Shown here: positions 27,235 to 30,784 of the stretch, one piece after another
Numbering within the stretch: position 1 is the first letter of the stretch
How the letters are laid out: each line of letters starts with the position of its first letter
Position numbers and translations under genes: made by a program
The notes under the pieces: generated by a model
The model's input: only the letters and a program-made list of their open reading frames with translations
Told to the model about the DNA's origin: nothing
The model's database searches: none
Source: Boothiomyces macroporosus
Lineage: Eukaryota > Chytridiomycota > Chytridiomycetes > Rhizophydiales > Terramycetaceae
DNA: 30,784 nucleotides
Assembly (NCBI GenBank): GCA_027604185.1
Contig: JADGKB010000140.1
Coordinates: forward strand, 1 to 30,784
Reading direction: 5' to 3'

Positions 27235-28299
27235 ATGAGAAGATTTCTCCGTCCTCTCTCGTTCACAGCAGCATTGGCTACAATTATATATGCTGATCCT
27301 CGATCAATGGTGTACGAAATCAAGAATCATACCTTCTCAACTCTTGGTAATTTTGAAAACAAGAAATTCCGGGATTTAAATGCAGACAAGAGACTTGCCA
27401 TTAGTTCAAATGGAGACCTGATTGACTTTAATGAAATTCCAGTTTTAAAAGGAAAGAATTTAACATCCATCAAAACAAAAGGAGACTCTACATTATGCTT
27501 GGCAAGGAACGGGTCAGTTTATTTAGACGGAAAGCAAATGAAATATTCAGGAGGATGGTTTGAAAAAGTTGTAGAGATTGGGTTTGGAGATTCTGCAATT
27601 GCAAGGACTAATCATGGTAGGGTCCTTGAATTGGTAGATGACGAGTTTAAAGAAATCAAAGAATTAAAGGCTAAAGAGATAGTCAAGATTGCAACTGGGA
27701 GTAATCATTCTCTATATTTGACTAAGGATGGTCAAGTGTTTTCCAGAGGTTCAAACAGCCACGGTCAATTGGGCTTGTCAATCAAATCACTGGGTGCGGT
27801 TTTCAATGAACCACAAGATGTTAAAAATGAATGGAAGTCACCTAAATCTGGAATCAAATTGGGTGTATGCACAAAGATCTTTGCAGGAGCCAACAATTCA
27901 TTTTTTGTTTTTGAAGATGATCAAGAAACGGTTGTATATTCCTGTGGATTTGGATTAAATGGCCAATTGGGAAATGGTGGCTTCTTTCAAGTGTCTACCT
28001 TGACCAAAGTAAATGGATTGTCTCTGAAAGAATATAGCGAATCTGAAAACAGATTGGTGCCTATTAAAATCCATGATATCAAAGCAAGTGATACGCATGC
28101 TGTAGGAGTGTTAGATAGCGGAGCAAATAAAGATGTGCTAATGTGGGGTCAAGGCCAGTTTAGGTTGGATGAAAAGAAAGGTCCATCCTCCGTCCCATTA
28201 CATTGCAAAAGCATCGGCGAACCAGAGCGTTTACAGTTGAGTAAAGATCAAGATATCGCAGTTGGTAATGGTGTAACAATCGTATTTAATAAATGCTAA
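27235..28299 (+). CDS. RCC1-like repeat protein, probably mitochondrial (Fmp25-like)
   Basis: A single exon of 354 residues from the ATG at 27235; a TTG 21 bases earlier is not needed. The N-terminus MRRFLRPLSFTAALATIIYA is basic, then hydrophobic, consistent with a mitochondrial signal-anchor. RCC1-type repeats follow, best seen in GSNHSLYLTKDGQVFSRGSN with SHGQLGL after it, CGFGLNGQLGNG and ASDTHAVGVL...MWGQGQF. The arrangement resembles fungal Fmp25, linked to assembly of respiratory complex III, but other RCC1 proteins look similar. No nuclear-localisation feature of true RCC1 (Ran exchange factor) is obvious. It is intronless, 34 bp behind p47 on the same strand, and an A/T-rich box lies ~24 nt before the start. 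Confidence 0.8.
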   Translation: MRRFLRPLSFTAALATIIYADPRSMVYEIKNHTFSTLGNFENKKFRDLNADKRLAISSNGDLIDFNEIPVLKGKNLTSIKTKGDSTLCLARNGSVYLDGKQMKYSGGWFEKVVEIGFGDSAIARTNHGRVLELVDDEFKEIKELKAKEIVKIATGSNHSLYLTKDGQVFSRGSNSHGQLGLSIKSLGAVFNEPQDVKNEWKSPKSGIKLGVCTKIFAGANNSFFVFEDDQETVVYSCGFGLNGQLGNGGFFQVSTLTKVNGLSLKEYSESENRLVPIKIHDIKASDTHAVGVLDSGANKDVLMWGQGQFRLDEKKGPSSVPLHCKSIGEPERLQLSKDQDIAVGNGVTIVFNKC

Positions 28300-28324
28300 C
28301 TGCGCCTCAAAAGTTTCCTTCAAA

Positions 28325-29036
28325 ATGGGAAACTTCAATTCAACCCCAAAAATCTCCTCAAAAGATAAAGCGATTTTGGAATTAAAAGTTCAGAGAGACA
28401 AACTAAAACAGTATGAGAAACAAGTATTTACTATTTAATCAGCTTCAAAAAGTTATAGATCGAGAACTGGCAATTGCCAAAGAACAGTTGGTGTTGAAAA
28501 ACCACCATGCTGCCAGACTGGCGCTATCCAAAAAAAAGTATCAGGAGCAGCTTTTGGAAAAGACTGGAAACCAGTTGATGACTATCGAGCAACTGACTCA
28601 GAGCATAGAATACGCCTTGGTGGAACAGGATATATTGAATAGACTACAGCTAGGAAACACAGTCTTGGAACAAATTCACCAAGAAATGAGTATCGAGAAA
28701 GTGGAAAAGATTATGGATGATACCGCCGATGCCATTCAGTATCAAAATGAAATTCAGGAAATTATTAGTAAAGAGTTGAATGAAGAGGATGAAGAGGAAA
28801 TAATGGCCGAGCTGGATCGCTTGATTGAAGAAGAAGTAGCATATACTAATTATAGGCATTAGAGGGCCAGCAAGAAATTAAGATACTTCCAAATGTTCCA
28901 AAGGGTGATAAAGTTGAGCAAATATTGGAAGATGATAAGCAAGCCCAGGTGGAAGCTCTTCCAAAGGTGCCTGTCAAACAGAAACAAAATCCAGCAAAGG
29001 GTATATTATGTTAACATAGAAGCACTTCCTGCATAA
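28325..29036 (+). CDS. VPS20: ESCRT-III subunit CHMP6 / Vps20 (4 exons)
   Basis: Exons 28325-28423, 28443-28835, 28856-29000, 29020-29036; introns 19, 20 and 19 nt; 217 residues. The protein starts MGNFNS, fitting the N-myristoylation known for CHMP6. The first exon gives KDKAILELKVQRDKLKQYEK. The rest follows the Snf7 fold: KKKYQEQLLEKTGNQL, IEYALVEQDILNRLQLGN and MSIEKVEKIMDDTADA. CHMP6/Vps20 links ESCRT-II to Snf7 polymerisation at endosomes. The last intron is less certain: without it the protein would end KGILC, whereas splicing gives KEALPA, closer to the animal C-terminus. The stop is 11 bp from the convergent stop of KATNAL2. Confidence 0.92.
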
Positions 29037-29047
29037 TGTAAATAAAA

Positions 29048-30636
<1,589 letters not shown>

Positions 30637-30784
30637 CGCAAGTCGCGCTCCTTGATAAACAAATAATTTTTGCAATTGACTCTCGATACAACAGCAATGT
30701 TAAACTTTTTGATATTATTGAACTAGTTATATTAAATTAAGGATATTGGATTTGGCACAAGTTGGCATCACAAGCAGCGAGCTG
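30637..30784. other. Upstream region of KATNAL2, window end
   Basis: The last 148 bp contain no supportable gene. The frame of KATNAL2 stays open upstream for about 20 codons without a Met, then meets a stop. The region is AT-rich and probably promoter. Confidence 0.35.

Noticed and set aside
29001..29019. Reading CHMP6 straight to the TAA at 29014 without a last intron
   Set aside because: The segment has all marks of the other introns (GTA start, TTAAC, TAG end, 19 nt) and splicing gives a C-terminus closer to CHMP6. The call is tentative because both readings stay open.

Overview
The window comes from a compact, AT-rich nuclear genome of a eukaryote. The gene set looks fungal or close to fungi (Sec31, UTP5, GRASP, p47/Shp1, Hem25, FIT/Scs3, LOG, a formin). 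It also holds IFT81 and a LisH-type katanin-like AAA ATPase (KATNAL2), which belong to flagellated organisms. I infer a zoosporic, early-diverging fungus or near relative (chytrid, rozellid or aphelid type); this rests on gene content only and is not proven.

The most striking property is intron size. Rebuilding 12 split genes from protein homology needs 42 introns, and all are 18-25 nt long (41 of 42 are 18-22 nt). All are GT...AG, 40 of 42 begin GTA, and most carry a TAAY/TGAY-like branch element a few bases before the acceptor. Most open frames in the window therefore break every few hundred bases, and the real proteins appear only after 19-22 nt is removed at each break.

Layout. 1-518 (-): partial secreted Lys/Pro/Thr-repeat protein in a GC-richer patch. 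519-1361: no convincing gene. 1362-1982 (+): LOG-family phosphoribohydrolase. 2041-2637 and 2813-3193 (-): a tandem pair of related unknown genes with a shared C-terminal motif. 3346-8136 (-): Sec31. 8430-13065 (+): formin. 13102-14824 (-): UTP5. 14858-15248 (+): CDGSH-type protein. 15425-16889 (-): PPN1/sphingomyelinase-like phosphoesterase. 16920-17500 (-): unresolved membrane-protein relic or gene. 17593-17868 (+): PPxY membrane protein. 17871-18767 (-): TatD nuclease. 18775-19437 (+): cyclophilin. 19594-20250 (+): FIT protein. 20264-21141 (-): Hem25. 21293-22202 (-): mitochondrial uS4. 22435-24643 (-): IFT81. 24684-26070 (-): GRASP with a histidine-rich tail. 26114-27200 (+): p47/Shp1. 27235-28299 (+): RCC1-like mitochondrial protein. 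28325-29036 (+): CHMP6/Vps20. 29048-30636 (-): KATNAL2.

Genes are packed with almost no space. Divergent start codons lie 7, 33 and 43 bp apart, and several convergent stops lie 2-13 bp apart. TATA-like boxes sit only 22-27 nt before several start codons. The genes do not form one pathway. Membrane traffic is well represented (Sec31, GRASP, p47, CHMP6, the PPxY protein), as are mitochondrial functions (Hem25, uS4m, RCC1-like, perhaps CDGSH) and flagellar functions (IFT81, KATNAL2). All exon boundaries are predictions from sequence and family knowledge, without transcript evidence.
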